Made by a program: the position numbers and the translations under genes. From contig CANNAV010000019.1 in assembly GCA_947502585.1 (NCBI GenBank), positions 1 through 42,925 on the forward strand: a stretch of DNA of 42,925 nt, read 5' to 3'. Below, piece by piece: positions 35,379-42,925 of this stretch. Source of the DNA: an uncultured Pseudovibrio sp. Its GTDB lineage: Bacteria > Pseudomonadota > Alphaproteobacteria > Rhizobiales > Stappiaceae. The stretch's first letter is position 1. Each line of letters starts with the position of its first letter. Under the pieces are notes generated by a model that saw nothing but the letters and a program-made list of their open reading frames with translations, had not been told where the DNA came from and did not search any database.

Positions 35379-37199
35379 TTACGAAACCGGACGGGTCGCC
35401 TCTTCCAGCCATGCTTTGGTTTCTCCATCCAACAACGGGCCAACCAACTCGCGCACACGTGCGTGGTAAGCATTCAGCCAGTTCAGCTCAAATTCAGAGA
35501 GAAGCTTAGTGTCCACCATGCGCAGATCAATCGGCGCCAGCGTCAGCGGCTCAAAGCCGAGCATCTTCTGATCACCGCCTTCAATAGCAGCAGCAGGTGT
35601 CACCAGTTCAAGATTCTCAATTCGGATTCCATATTCATCAGCACGGTAATAACCCGGCTCATTGGAAAGGATCATACCTGGCTTCAGCGCAATGCTGTTT
35701 GGAGCTTGAGAAATCCGCTGCGGGCCTTCATGCACACCCAGGTAGGAACCAACACCATGACCTGTGCCGTGGTCGAAGTCCAGACCTTGTTTCCAGAGTT
35801 CGATGCGAGCCAGCACATCCAGTTGAGATCCGGTCGTCCCAACCGTGAAGCGCGCTGTCGCAATGGCGATATGGCCTTTCAGGACAAGCGTGAAGTGCTT
35901 GCATTGTTCTGCAGTCACAGCTCCAACAGCAAGCGTACGGGTGATGTCTGTTGTGCCATCCTCGTACTGTGCACCGGAATCGATCAGATACACACTGTTC
36001 AGCTCAATCGGTAGATTGCTGTCATAGCTCACACGGTAGTGACAGATCGCACCATGAGGCCCAGCCGCCGAAATGGTGTCGAAGGAAATATCCTTCAAAG
36101 CACCCGTTTCCCGGCGGAACTCCTCAAGCTTCTCAGCAACAACAACTTCAGTCAGTCCGCCAAGAGGCGCTGTCTTTTCAAACCACGCGAGGAAACCGGC
36201 GAAAGCAACACCATCACGCAGATGTGCAGCTTTTGCGCCTTCGATCTCAGCCTGATTTTTAATAGCCTTTGGCAGCAGAGTGGGCTCCTGCCCTTCCACA
36301 ACATGGCCACCACTCCCGGCAACCGCATCATAAAAAGCCTGACCTGCAAGACTGCAATCAATGAGCACCCGTTTGCCTTCAGTACCCAACTCTTTCAACG
36401 CAGGTGCGAGTTCTGTCGGTTCTGCAATATCAGCCAGAGAACTCAGCTCATCACGAACCTCATTGGAAAGTTTGCGTCCATCAATAAACAAAGATGGGTT
36501 TCCTTTGGTCGGCACCAAAGCAAAAGACAAAGGCAAAGGCGTATGCATCACATCGCTACCGCGAATATTCAGCAGCCAGGCAATGGAGTCCGGCTGTGTC
36601 AAAAGCGCTGTATCGGCCTCTTTTTCAGCAATCAGCTCACCAATACGTTTGATCTTGTCCGCTGCACTTTCGCCGGCATATTGCATTGGGTGCATGCTGA
36701 CCGCACCCAAAGGCGCTTCAGGGCGATCACTCCAAACCGCATCAACCGGATTGCCTTCTACAGCAACAAGCTCAGCACCAGCCTTTTTACAAGCAGCTTT
36801 TAAAGAGCGCACCTGACGAACAGGATGAAGCATCGGATCGTAGCCAATCTTCTGACCTTCCCTCGCATTCTCGCGAAGCCAGTCTGTCAGCGGCTCATCA
36901 ACCAGATGGCGATAAGCAAACGCACCTTCGTCCACCTGATCCCGCACCTGAATTGTGTAGCGGCCGTCAATAAAAACAGCACTTTTCTCCCCAAGCACGC
37001 CAGCAATACCCGCAGAGCCGGTGAAACCCGTCAGCCACTCAAGGCGGCAGTCGCTATCAGGAACGTATTCGCCTTGATGAGCATCTGCTCGCGGAACCAA
37101 AAAACCATCAAGCCCCCGAGAGGCCAACTCGTCTCGCAGTGCGGCCAACCGAACCGGCCCACGAGATTTATCATTTACTGTGTCAAAGCTTTGGAACAT
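35379..37199 (-). CDS. aminopeptidase P family protein (M24B metallopeptidase)
   Basis: A 606-residue Xaa-Pro aminopeptidase, cleaving the N-terminal residue before proline. It has the three-part build of the long aminopeptidase P type: two creatinase-like N-terminal domains (about 1-300) and a C-terminal M24 pita-bread domain. The metal ligands are seen in IDSGAQYEDGTTDITRT (two Asp), HGTGHGVGSYLGVHE (His), NEPGYY (Glu) and IRIENLEL (Glu). It is cytosolic by lack of a signal. It stands alone on the minus strand. The RNA locus upstream reads the other way. Confidence 0.93.
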   Translation of the reverse strand: MFQSFDTVNDKSRGPVRLAALRDELASRGLDGFLVPRADAHQGEYVPDSDCRLEWLTGFTGSAGIAGVLGEKSAVFIDGRYTIQVRDQVDEGAFAYRHLVDEPLTDWLRENAREGQKIGYDPMLHPVRQVRSLKAACKKAGAELVAVEGNPVDAVWSDRPEAPLGAVSMHPMQYAGESAADKIKRIGELIAEKEADTALLTQPDSIAWLLNIRGSDVMHTPLPLSFALVPTKGNPSLFIDGRKLSNEVRDELSSLADIAEPTELAPALKELGTEGKRVLIDCSLAGQAFYDAVAGSGGHVVEGQEPTLLPKAIKNQAEIEGAKAAHLRDGVAFAGFLAWFEKTAPLGGLTEVVVAEKLEEFRRETGALKDISFDTISAAGPHGAICHYRVSYDSNLPIELNSVYLIDSGAQYEDGTTDITRTLAVGAVTAEQCKHFTLVLKGHIAIATARFTVGTTGSQLDVLARIELWKQGLDFDHGTGHGVGSYLGVHEGPQRISQAPNSIALKPGMILSNEPGYYRADEYGIRIENLELVTPAAAIEGGDQKMLGFEPLTLAPIDLRMVDTKLLSEFELNWLNAYHARVRELVGPLLDGETKAWLEEATRPVS

Positions 37200-37439
37200 T
37201 CTGGCAGGCTAATCCTGATTGAGGCGCAACTCAACCACACAAACACGGCTCATCAGAGGAAATTATACTCACAGTTCAGCCGGAACGGATACAAAAGCAC
37301 ACAATCCATGCAATATACGCATATCTGCTCTGTATTCCATGCAAATTCAGATCACAGCAGCACAAAGACATGCAAATAATGCATAATTGTCATGCGAAAC
37401 TATCTCTTTTTTTACAAACTTAAATAATAGATAAACCCT

Positions 37440-37700
37440 CTTGTCGACGGGGCACTTTCCTCCCAAAGCAAACCGGTGGATCACACCTCCTCCCAAAGTG
37501 ATGCACAGACAAAAATGGTTGGCAGCCATCAGCAGCTGACAAAGCGCTAGAAATGCTACTCATAAAGCCGGATATTTCCTCCCAATATCTGGCAAGCTAA
37601 GCAAATTCCTCCCAGTTGCTTGGCACACAAAAAAACCTTTGCTTCCCCGGCAATTTCCTCCCAGTTTGCCGGATCAGGAAGCAAAGGTTTTTTGTTTTCT
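37440..37700 (+). ncRNA. putative small RNA with five CCTCCCA (anti-SD) motifs, mostly in hairpin loops
   Basis: CCTCCC occurs at 37459, 37489, 37578, 37608 and 37657, always followed by A. Four copies sit in loops of clear hairpins. HP2 is 37476-37506, with GTGgATCAC against GTGATgCAC and the loop ACCTCCTCCCAAA. HP3 is 37567-37593, a 10-bp stem with loop TCCTCCC. HP4 is 37596-37624, a 9-bp stem. HP5 is 37647-37672, CCGGCAA against TTGCCGG. The first copy has only a CTTT/AAAG stem. A terminator closes the locus. CCUCC is complementary to Shine-Dalgarno sequences. The design recalls the 'cuckoo'/CcsR RNAs of alphaproteobacteria. No promoter is clear; the 5' end is a guess. Confidence 0.72.
37629..37699 (+). 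terminator. terminator whose stem encloses the last anti-SD hairpin
   Basis: CCTTTGCTTCC (37636-37646) pairs with GGAAGCAAAGG (37677-37687), flanked by A-run and T-run; the T-tract reads TTTTTTGTTTTCT. The 26-base HP5 (37647-37672) is the inner part of this stem. It is a convincing rho-independent terminator for a plus-strand transcript. Confidence 0.8.
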
Positions 37701-37716
37701 GTATTTCAATCAGACA

Positions 37717-37751
37717 TCAAAAAACCCTCAATCTATCAACAATGAGGGTTC
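37717..37751 (-). terminator. prmA terminator
   Basis: On the minus strand AACCCTCA (37743-37750) pairs with TGAGGGTT (37723-37730) and a run of six T's follows. It lies 26 bases past the prmA stop, so prmA has its own terminator, separate from the plus-strand RNA locus. Confidence 0.85.
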
Positions 37752-37776
37752 TGAATTTCCAAAAATCGGTAAGACC

Positions 37777-38679
37777 TTACGACGCACGGTTGCCTTTTGC
37801 AAAGGTCAGCGTCAACCATCCGTCAATCTCACGGCGATGCACAAGCTTAAGTCCCTGCTGGCCATACGCAGAGATGATCCGCGGACCGTGCTCAATCCGC
37901 AAGCCGGACAGAACCAGCGTCGACTTATGCGCAAGGTGGCTACACAGTTTGGCTGACATCTGCATCAACGGTTTTGCAAGAATGTTGGCAACAACCAGAT
38001 CAAACGGACCGAACTCACAAAAGCGGCGATCATCCACACCAGCCCCGATAAAGGCTTTGAAGTGAGGCCCCACATTATTCTTGCGCGCATTATCAATTGC
38101 AGCTTCCACGGCAACAGGGTCGATATCAGTCGCCAGAACGTCAGATTTGGAAAGCTTTGCAAGGGCAATACCCAAAACACCCGTTCCGGTACCCAAATCA
38201 AGCATGCGACGATATTTGTGGCGCTTCAACAGACGTTGAAGTTCGAAAAGGCAACCTTCGGTTGTACCGTGATGCCCGGTTCCAAAGGCCTGCGCCGCTT
38301 CAATCTCAATACCAATATCAGACTGGCCAACAGCATCACGATCGTGCGCACCATGAACAATAATCCGATCCGCACGAACGGGCCTCAGACCCTCAAGGGA
38401 TTTGGCGACCCAGTTGATGTCCGGCAACGCCTCAACCTCAGTAACGCCAGGAATAACGCCACCTTCAAATTGATCAAACAAACGCATTTCAACCAGATTG
38501 ATTGCATCATCAACCGTAGATTCCAGCACCAGTACTTCTGCTGTCCAGACTGTTCCGTCCCTGGAGCTTTCAAAGACGGCAACTGGAAAACCATCATCTT
38601 CAAAGCGTATCTCCATAATATCGGAGAGTGCTTTTGCTTCAGCCTCAGGTGCCGGAATGCGAACCCGGATCGTGTCCAT
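37777..38679 (-). CDS. prmA: ribosomal protein L11 methyltransferase
   Basis: PrmA methylates ribosomal protein L11 using S-adenosylmethionine. The 300-residue product has an N-terminal substrate-recognition part (about 1-110) and a Rossmann methyltransferase domain: MLDLGTGTGVLGIALAK (motif I, about 163-180), DIDPVAVEAAIDNAR, and DLVVANILAKPLM (the NxL-type motif IV). AFGTGHHGTTEGC is the well-conserved PrmA loop. The gene stands alone, with a terminator directly after it. Confidence 0.94.
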   Translation of the reverse strand: MDTIRVRIPAPEAEAKALSDIMEIRFEDDGFPVAVFESSRDGTVWTAEVLVLESTVDDAINLVEMRLFDQFEGGVIPGVTEVEALPDINWVAKSLEGLRPVRADRIIVHGAHDRDAVGQSDIGIEIEAAQAFGTGHHGTTEGCLFELQRLLKRHKYRRMLDLGTGTGVLGIALAKLSKSDVLATDIDPVAVEAAIDNARKNNVGPHFKAFIGAGVDDRRFCEFGPFDLVVANILAKPLMQMSAKLCSHLAHKSTLVLSGLRIEHGPRIISAYGQQGLKLVHRREIDGWLTLTFAKGNRAS

Positions 38680-38899
38680 GCAAAAACCCTTAGTTACGAT
38701 GAGCTAACAATACTCAGTTAAAACCTTCGCCCAGGCATATAGAATGGTCGGTCATGAAAAGCCAGTACTTACGAGACTTTCTCGCGCACTGCCGCATATG
38801 TGCAAGGAACAAGGCTAAGTATTGCTGAACCTGCCCTGACGGATCTTCGTTTCAGGGTTGTTATAGCTGCACTCCGGTGTGAGGAAAGGACGCCCGCCC

Positions 38900-39260
38900 G
38901 GAACCCAGCCACCAGCACACCCTATCACCAGCCCCGCCACAGCCCGGATCGCAAGACCCCGAAACCACGATCTCCGTGATAAACGCAATAAACTTCGAAC
39001 ATGAACACCACGAGCAAAGCTCCAGGCGGATCAGCAAAGATCGCTTCCCGGTGCATCAACATACTCACCCGTCGCAACAATTGGACGCAATAAATCACCG
39101 ACCAACGCAGTCTGCCTGAGAACACCCGCAGGCCAAAGAAAACTCGGGAAACAAGCAGAAGGATGATCGCAGGCAAGGACCATCGCCAGGCAAGCCATTG
39201 CGCTCCAACGCTCGCAACACCAATTATTGCAAGCGCGAAAACCACCTCATTTACTGTCAT
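38900..39260 (-). pseudogene. decayed CPA1-type Na+/H+ antiporter fragment
   Basis: The frame from 39260 begins FALAIIGVASVGAQWLAWRW and goes on SLPAIILLLVSRVFF, the N-terminal helix of CPA1 (YjcE/NhaP-like) sodium/proton antiporters. Likeness then jumps to another frame, which reads TALVGDLLRPIVATGEY in place of the family's next segment and soon meets a stop. Only the N-terminal quarter can be traced and it is frameshifted, so it cannot make a functional antiporter. The gene-free stretch 38680-38900 shows nothing more. Confidence 0.6.
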
Positions 39261-39328
39261 CTCCCAACACAGCATAGAAGGGAGATAACGTATTATACTC
39301 TAAATCAAATAAACGCTTGAGTAGCAGC

Positions 39329-41767
39329 TTACGCCCGTTCAACAAAGCTATCGAGCACTTTCTTCTGGCCAGATTTTTCAAAATCGACAGTGAGCTTGTT
39401 CCCCTCAATATCGCCGATCAACCCGTATCCGAACTTCATATGGAAAATGCGTTCACCAACCGCAAAATCGCTTCCTGCCTCAGTAACGCTCTTGGCAACC
39501 AGTTCGCCTTCAATGGTCATCGGACCAGCTTTTTTTGCACGGCGGCTCTGGTTCCCACCATGCATCCGGCCATACTGCTGCCCGGAAGCCTGCGCCTTAC
39601 GCGCCCGCTGCCAACCCGGGGTCGAATACTTGCTCTGGAAGGGATCACTGTTGTCAAACCGATTCGCCCCATATCCGCCGCCAGCGCTGTTCAGACCGTA
39701 GCCACTGTAAGAGTTGGAAGCCTCAACTACTTCAACACTGTCTGCAGGCAGCTCATCAAGGAACCGCGAAGGAATGCAGGACTGCCACGAGCCGTGAATG
39801 CGCCGATTGGAGGTAAACCAAATCTTCACACGCTTACGGCCACGGGTAAGACCCACATATGCAAGGCGCCGTTCTTCTTCCAGACCCGCCTGCCCTGTCT
39901 CATCCAATGCCCGCTGGTTTGGAAACACGCCTTCTTCCCAGCCAGGAAGAAAAACAGAATCAAACTCAAGACCTTTCGCGGAATGGAGCGTCATGATTGA
40001 GACTGCATCCTCTACCGCGTTACTGTCCTTGTCCATCACCAGCGAGATGTGCTCAAGGAACCCAGCCATGCTCTCGAACTCTTCCATAGAGCGGATAAGT
40101 TCTTTCAGGTTGTCCAAACGTCCCGGCGCTTCAGCAGAACGGTCCTGACGCCACATCTGGGTATAACCACTCTCATCAAGAATGATTTCCGCCAGTTCCG
40201 TATGGCTTATGGTCTCAACCCTATTGCGCCAGTTCTCTAGCATGCCAAGCACATCCGCCAGCACAGCACGCGCCTTAGGGCGCAGTTCATTGGTCTGAAC
40301 CAACTCAGCCGCCGCAATCATCAGCGGAACAGAACGTTTGCGCGCATACGCATGTACAATCTTCAGCGTCGCTTCACCAAGCCCACGCTTCGGCGTATTC
40401 ACGATGCGCTCAAACGCCAGATCATCTGATGTCTGCATCACACAACGGAAATAGGCTAATGCGTCCCGGATCTCCATACGCTCATAAAAGCGCGGGCCGC
40501 CAATAACGCGGTAGTTCAGACCAAGCGTGACGAACCGGTCTTCAAACTCACGCATCTGGAAGGATGCACGCACCAGAATGGCCATCTCATTCAGACAATG
40601 CCCATGACCTTGAAGAGCTTCAATCTCATCACCAATAGAGCGGGCTTCCTCCTGAGAATCCCAGGCTGAGGTGACCTGCACCTTCTCTTCGTCCTCAGAT
40701 TCAATCTGATCGGTGAAAAGAGTTTTACCAAGCCGACCCTGATTATGCGCAATGAGATGAGAAGCTGCGGACAGGATGTAACTGGTCGAGCGATAGTTCC
40801 GCTCAAGACGAACCACAACAGCACCTGGGAAGTCCTGCTCAAATCTCAGGATGTTATCGACTTCAGCACCACGCCAGCCATAAATGGACTGGTCGTCATC
40901 ACCAACACAGGCCACGTTAGGATTACCCTGCGCCAGCAGCCGTAACCACATGTACTGCGCGATGTTGGTATCCTGATACTCATCCACCAGCATATAACGG
41001 AAGCGATGCTGGAATCTTTTCAGAACATCATCATGCTCCTTAAAAATCGTAATACAGTGCAGCAGTAAATCGCCAAAATCGCAGGCATTCAGGATCTTAA
41101 GTCGTTCCTGATAGGTCTCATAAAGCTTGCGCCCCAGGCCGTTTGCAAACCCTTGCGCTTCACCCGCTGAAATTTGCGAGGGTGTAAGCCCGCGGTTCTT
41201 CCAGCTGTCCAGCAGTCCGGCAAAAGTCTTTGCAGTCCAGCGCTTTTCATCAAGCCCTTCCGCCTGAATAATCTGCTTGATCAAACGAACCTGATCATCT
41301 GCATCCAGAATGGAGAAAGAGGATTTCAACCCGACCAGTTCTGCATGGTGGCGCAAAATTTTCACACAAATTGCGTGGAACGTGCCAAGCCAGGTCATGC
41401 CTTCAACACTATCGCCTATGTAAGCTCCAATGCGGGCCTTCATCTCGCGGGCTGCTTTATTGGTGAAGGTCACAGAAAGGATCTGCCCCGCAGTGGCGTG
41501 ACCCATTGCCAGAATATGCGCGATCCGTGTAGTCAGAACACGTGTCTTACCAGTACCAGCTCCTGCCAGCACAAGCACCGGCCCGTTGATCGTCTCGACA
41601 GCAAGTCGTTGTTCTGCATTCAGTCCTTCCATGTAAGCCGGGGCATTGGTTTGCCTGGCAGCCATGGCCCTCGCAGCGATACCATCTGCCCTGGGCTGCG
41701 GTGCAGCCAGAGGATCAGCAGGATGCGCAGGTACTTCGCGATTATGTGGGCCAGAAGAATTTGCCAT
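39329..41767 (-). CDS. UvrD/PcrA-type ATP-dependent DNA helicase
   Basis: An 812-residue superfamily 1A 3'-5' helicase for DNA repair or replication upkeep. Helicase motifs run in order: LAGAGTGKTRVL (I), MLVDEYQDTN (II), CVGDDDQSIYGWRGA (III), LERNYRST (IV), TLHSAKGLEFDSVFLPG (V) and YVGLTRGRKRV (VI). The C-terminal tail ends with MKFGYGLIGDIEGNKLTVDFEKSGQKKVLDSFVERA-like residues typical of PcrA/UvrD. It stands alone; the ATG at 41767 has a weak SD. Confidence 0.93.
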   Translation of the reverse strand: MANSSGPHNREVPAHPADPLAAPQPRADGIAARAMAARQTNAPAYMEGLNAEQRLAVETINGPVLVLAGAGTGKTRVLTTRIAHILAMGHATAGQILSVTFTNKAAREMKARIGAYIGDSVEGMTWLGTFHAICVKILRHHAELVGLKSSFSILDADDQVRLIKQIIQAEGLDEKRWTAKTFAGLLDSWKNRGLTPSQISAGEAQGFANGLGRKLYETYQERLKILNACDFGDLLLHCITIFKEHDDVLKRFQHRFRYMLVDEYQDTNIAQYMWLRLLAQGNPNVACVGDDDQSIYGWRGAEVDNILRFEQDFPGAVVVRLERNYRSTSYILSAASHLIAHNQGRLGKTLFTDQIESEDEEKVQVTSAWDSQEEARSIGDEIEALQGHGHCLNEMAILVRASFQMREFEDRFVTLGLNYRVIGGPRFYERMEIRDALAYFRCVMQTSDDLAFERIVNTPKRGLGEATLKIVHAYARKRSVPLMIAAAELVQTNELRPKARAVLADVLGMLENWRNRVETISHTELAEIILDESGYTQMWRQDRSAEAPGRLDNLKELIRSMEEFESMAGFLEHISLVMDKDSNAVEDAVSIMTLHSAKGLEFDSVFLPGWEEGVFPNQRALDETGQAGLEEERRLAYVGLTRGRKRVKIWFTSNRRIHGSWQSCIPSRFLDELPADSVEVVEASNSYSGYGLNSAGGGYGANRFDNSDPFQSKYSTPGWQRARKAQASGQQYGRMHGGNQSRRAKKAGPMTIEGELVAKSVTEAGSDFAVGERIFHMKFGYGLIGDIEGNKLTVDFEKSGQKKVLDSFVERA

Positions 41768-42329
41768 TGAACTCGTTAGATCCTTTGAACGCAGCCCCCT
41801 CTCAGATCAGAGGGACACTCTCCAATTACTTAACGAAGAACAATATAGCAACAACATTGAAGAATCGAGACATCAGCAAAGAGATCACAGAGATTTATTA
41901 AAATTCACTAACCTTTTTTTGTCTGAATTCTGAATCTATGGTTTCGTGACAAATTATTGTATGAAACCGATAAAATCTCTGAGAGCTTTGCTGGCCTGAT
42001 GTTAACCCTTCTCAGTGGTCGTCGTGGCATGCTGGCAGCGTTTTATAGGAGTTATTGTCAAATTTGGTGTAAGAGATTTTGCATAAGCAGCTTTTGGGTC
42101 GGGCCAGTTTGTTCGATGTCATCGCGGATTCAACTCTTTTCTTCACATTTGCTTTGCTCTGTGATGTTTTATCAACCCAGATACCGGATACCTGAAAACC
42201 CGGGAGCCCGCTTAGCGATTTGAAGAGAAAGCAGGCGTATACCTGCTATCGGGAATAACCCGGCTTAACAACGGGAATATCTTCACATTCGATAAACAAT
42301 AAATACTGTAACAACCTGAAAGAAAATCT
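41768..42329. other. gene-free region with a diverged repeat
   Basis: A 267-base open frame (41957-42223) has no family likeness and a poor start, so I do not call it a gene. At about 41996-42045 there is a segment similar to the reverse complement of 1245-1293: both hold TCAGTGGTCGTCG followed by GGCATGCTGGCAG. The meaning is unknown. Confidence 0.4.
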
Positions 42330-42848
42330 ATGAATACTGGTAAGTTACACATCACACGCAGGAACGCTCTCATCGGTATGTCCGGCTCCTTGCTGGCAGC
42401 ACCTGTTCTGGTTTCCACCGCCCTTGCCGACAACCACAGCTCAACGGATTACACCAACAAGACGCTGACAATCAGCCCGTTCTCACTCGCCATCAGCGAA
42501 ATGGCAACAGTTAAGGCAGCCAATCCGCTGGTGCGCCAGTTTGCTGAGCTGGAGAGTGAAGAGCAAACTGCTGTCTCAAAAGTGATTGAGTCCACCGGCG
42601 CTACACCTCCGCCGCGTCCGGCAAATCTGGACGACATCTACAGGAAGCTGGAAGCGGCATCCGGCGACGATTTCGACCGACTTTACATCTCTACCGAAAT
42701 TACAGGCCACGAAGATCTGCTGGCCGTTCAAACGCCTGAAGCAGGTAAAAATCCTGTAAACGTGGATGTGGCCACAGCAACCATCCTGATTGCCTTCATC
42801 CATACTCATCTGGCGATGCTGGCAGAGATCCGTAAGCAAATCGGTTAG
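42330..42848 (+). CDS. secreted DUF4142 protein
   Basis: A 172-residue protein with an N-terminal signal peptide (about 1-33, RRNALIGMSGSLLAAPVLVS then cut near ALADN). The TRRNALIG start looks like a twin-arginine (Tat) signal. The rest is a four-helix DUF4142 domain of ferritin-like fold, with TLTISPFSLAISEMATVKA near 47 and the end IAFIHTHLAMLAEIRKQIG. The family's role is unknown; periplasmic residence is predicted. It is followed at once by a mobile-element end. Confidence 0.78.
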   Translation: MNTGKLHITRRNALIGMSGSLLAAPVLVSTALADNHSSTDYTNKTLTISPFSLAISEMATVKAANPLVRQFAELESEEQTAVSKVIESTGATPPPRPANLDDIYRKLEAASGDDFDRLYISTEITGHEDLLAVQTPEAGKNPVNVDVATATILIAFIHTHLAMLAEIRKQIG

Positions 42849-42854
42849 GCAACT

Positions 42855-42925
42855 TGTTGATCAGCATGCAAAATTGACCCACCTGGCGGGATAATTTGCA
42901 TTTAAAAATGACCCGCCTTGTTTGT
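42855..42925. mobile_element. end of a probable IS21-family insertion sequence (runs off the window)
   Basis: The terminal part starts TGTTGATCAGCATGC and holds two similar internal units, TGCAAAATTGACCC and TGCATTTAAAAATGACCC, each followed by a C/G-rich stretch. Repeated 'TGCA...AAAATGACCC' units at the terminus are a mark of IS21-type elements. Only the first 71 bases are visible; the istA/istB genes would lie beyond the edge. Confidence 0.55.

Noticed and set aside
37347..37529. Open frame of 60 codons on the minus strand over the hairpin array
   Set aside because: It covers the first two anti-SD motifs by chance, has no family likeness and no good SD; the repeated loops and terminator favour an RNA.
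37629..37699. The array terminator as the end of prmA
   Set aside because: prmA has its own better-placed terminator (37717-37751) and the hairpins 1-4 would lie past the end of a minus-strand transcript.
37440..37700. A CRISPR-like array because of repeated CCTCCCA units
   Set aside because: The repeats are too short, spacing is uneven, and each copy sits in its own hairpin with a different stem.
38925..39275. Open frame of 116 codons as an intact small membrane protein
   Set aside because: Its first part matches a Na+/H+ antiporter and the rest continues in a different frame, so it is a pseudogene.
41957..42223. Open frame of 88 codons before the DUF4142 gene
   Set aside because: No family likeness, poor start, and part of it is the diverged repeat.
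1..42925. Ordinary tRNA or rRNA genes
   Set aside because: I found no TTCGAATC-type arm with paired stems apart from the tmRNA; a tRNAscan run would be decisive.

Overview
The window looks like chromosome from a marine alphaproteobacterium of the Rhizobiales/Stappiaceae type. Pseudovibrio or a close relative is my best guess, from gene content and synteny only. The strongest lineage mark is a circularly permuted, two-piece tmRNA gene. The pairing of sspB with DUF4169 and RHH_4 genes, the argB / HAD-nucleotidase / dapD neighbourhood and the hflK-hflC-DUF2065-degP order are also alphaproteobacterial habits. Most genes are housekeeping, with mobile-element scars at the left, in the middle-left and at the right edge.

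Layout. 1-5.8 kb: a DUF4265 protein, an ISAs1-type transposase relic, then minus-strand dapD, a LysR regulator, a pyrimidine 5'-nucleotidase and argB (lysine and arginine synthesis), ending at an IS481 relic. 5.8-9.8 kb: a SEL1-repeat lipoprotein, a GNAT-NUDIX fusion protein and a phzF-like gene split by one in-frame amber codon. 9.8-12.5 kb: leuA behind a leucine-rich leader peptide with alternative hairpins (attenuator), and a GNAT gene. 13-19 kb: miaA and serB start head to head; then the periplasmic quality-control operon hflK-hflC-DUF2065-degP. 19-23.8 kb: an ElaA-type acetyltransferase, a PhyH-like protein with doubtful metal ligands, and the minus-strand set thyA-kdsB-histidine phosphatase-folA (thymidylate/folate and KDO metabolism). 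24.1-25.7 kb: ssrA next to sspB, the adaptor that takes ssrA-tagged proteins to ClpXP, then two small conserved genes. 25.7-35.3 kb: a large AsmA-like protein, an FAD-linked lactate/glycolate-type dehydrogenase, a ClC chloride channel, and an AraC regulator with azlCD. 35.4-41.8 kb: aminopeptidase P, an intergenic RNA locus, prmA, a decayed Na+/H+ antiporter and a UvrD/PcrA helicase. 42.3 kb to the end: a secreted DUF4142 protein and the end of a probable IS21-family element.

The most interesting locus is the 37.44-37.70 kb gap between the aminopeptidase P gene and prmA. It carries five copies of CCTCCCA, at least four in the loops of clear hairpins, and ends in a rho-independent terminator whose stem encloses the last hairpin. 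I read it as a plus-strand small RNA displaying several anti-Shine-Dalgarno loops, related in design to the 'cuckoo'/CcsR (CCUCCUCCC) RNAs of alphaproteobacteria but with more loops. Other notable points are a perfect 18-bp repeat upstream of both the AraC gene and azlC (likely operators), the leuA attenuator, and the ssrA-sspB adjacency.
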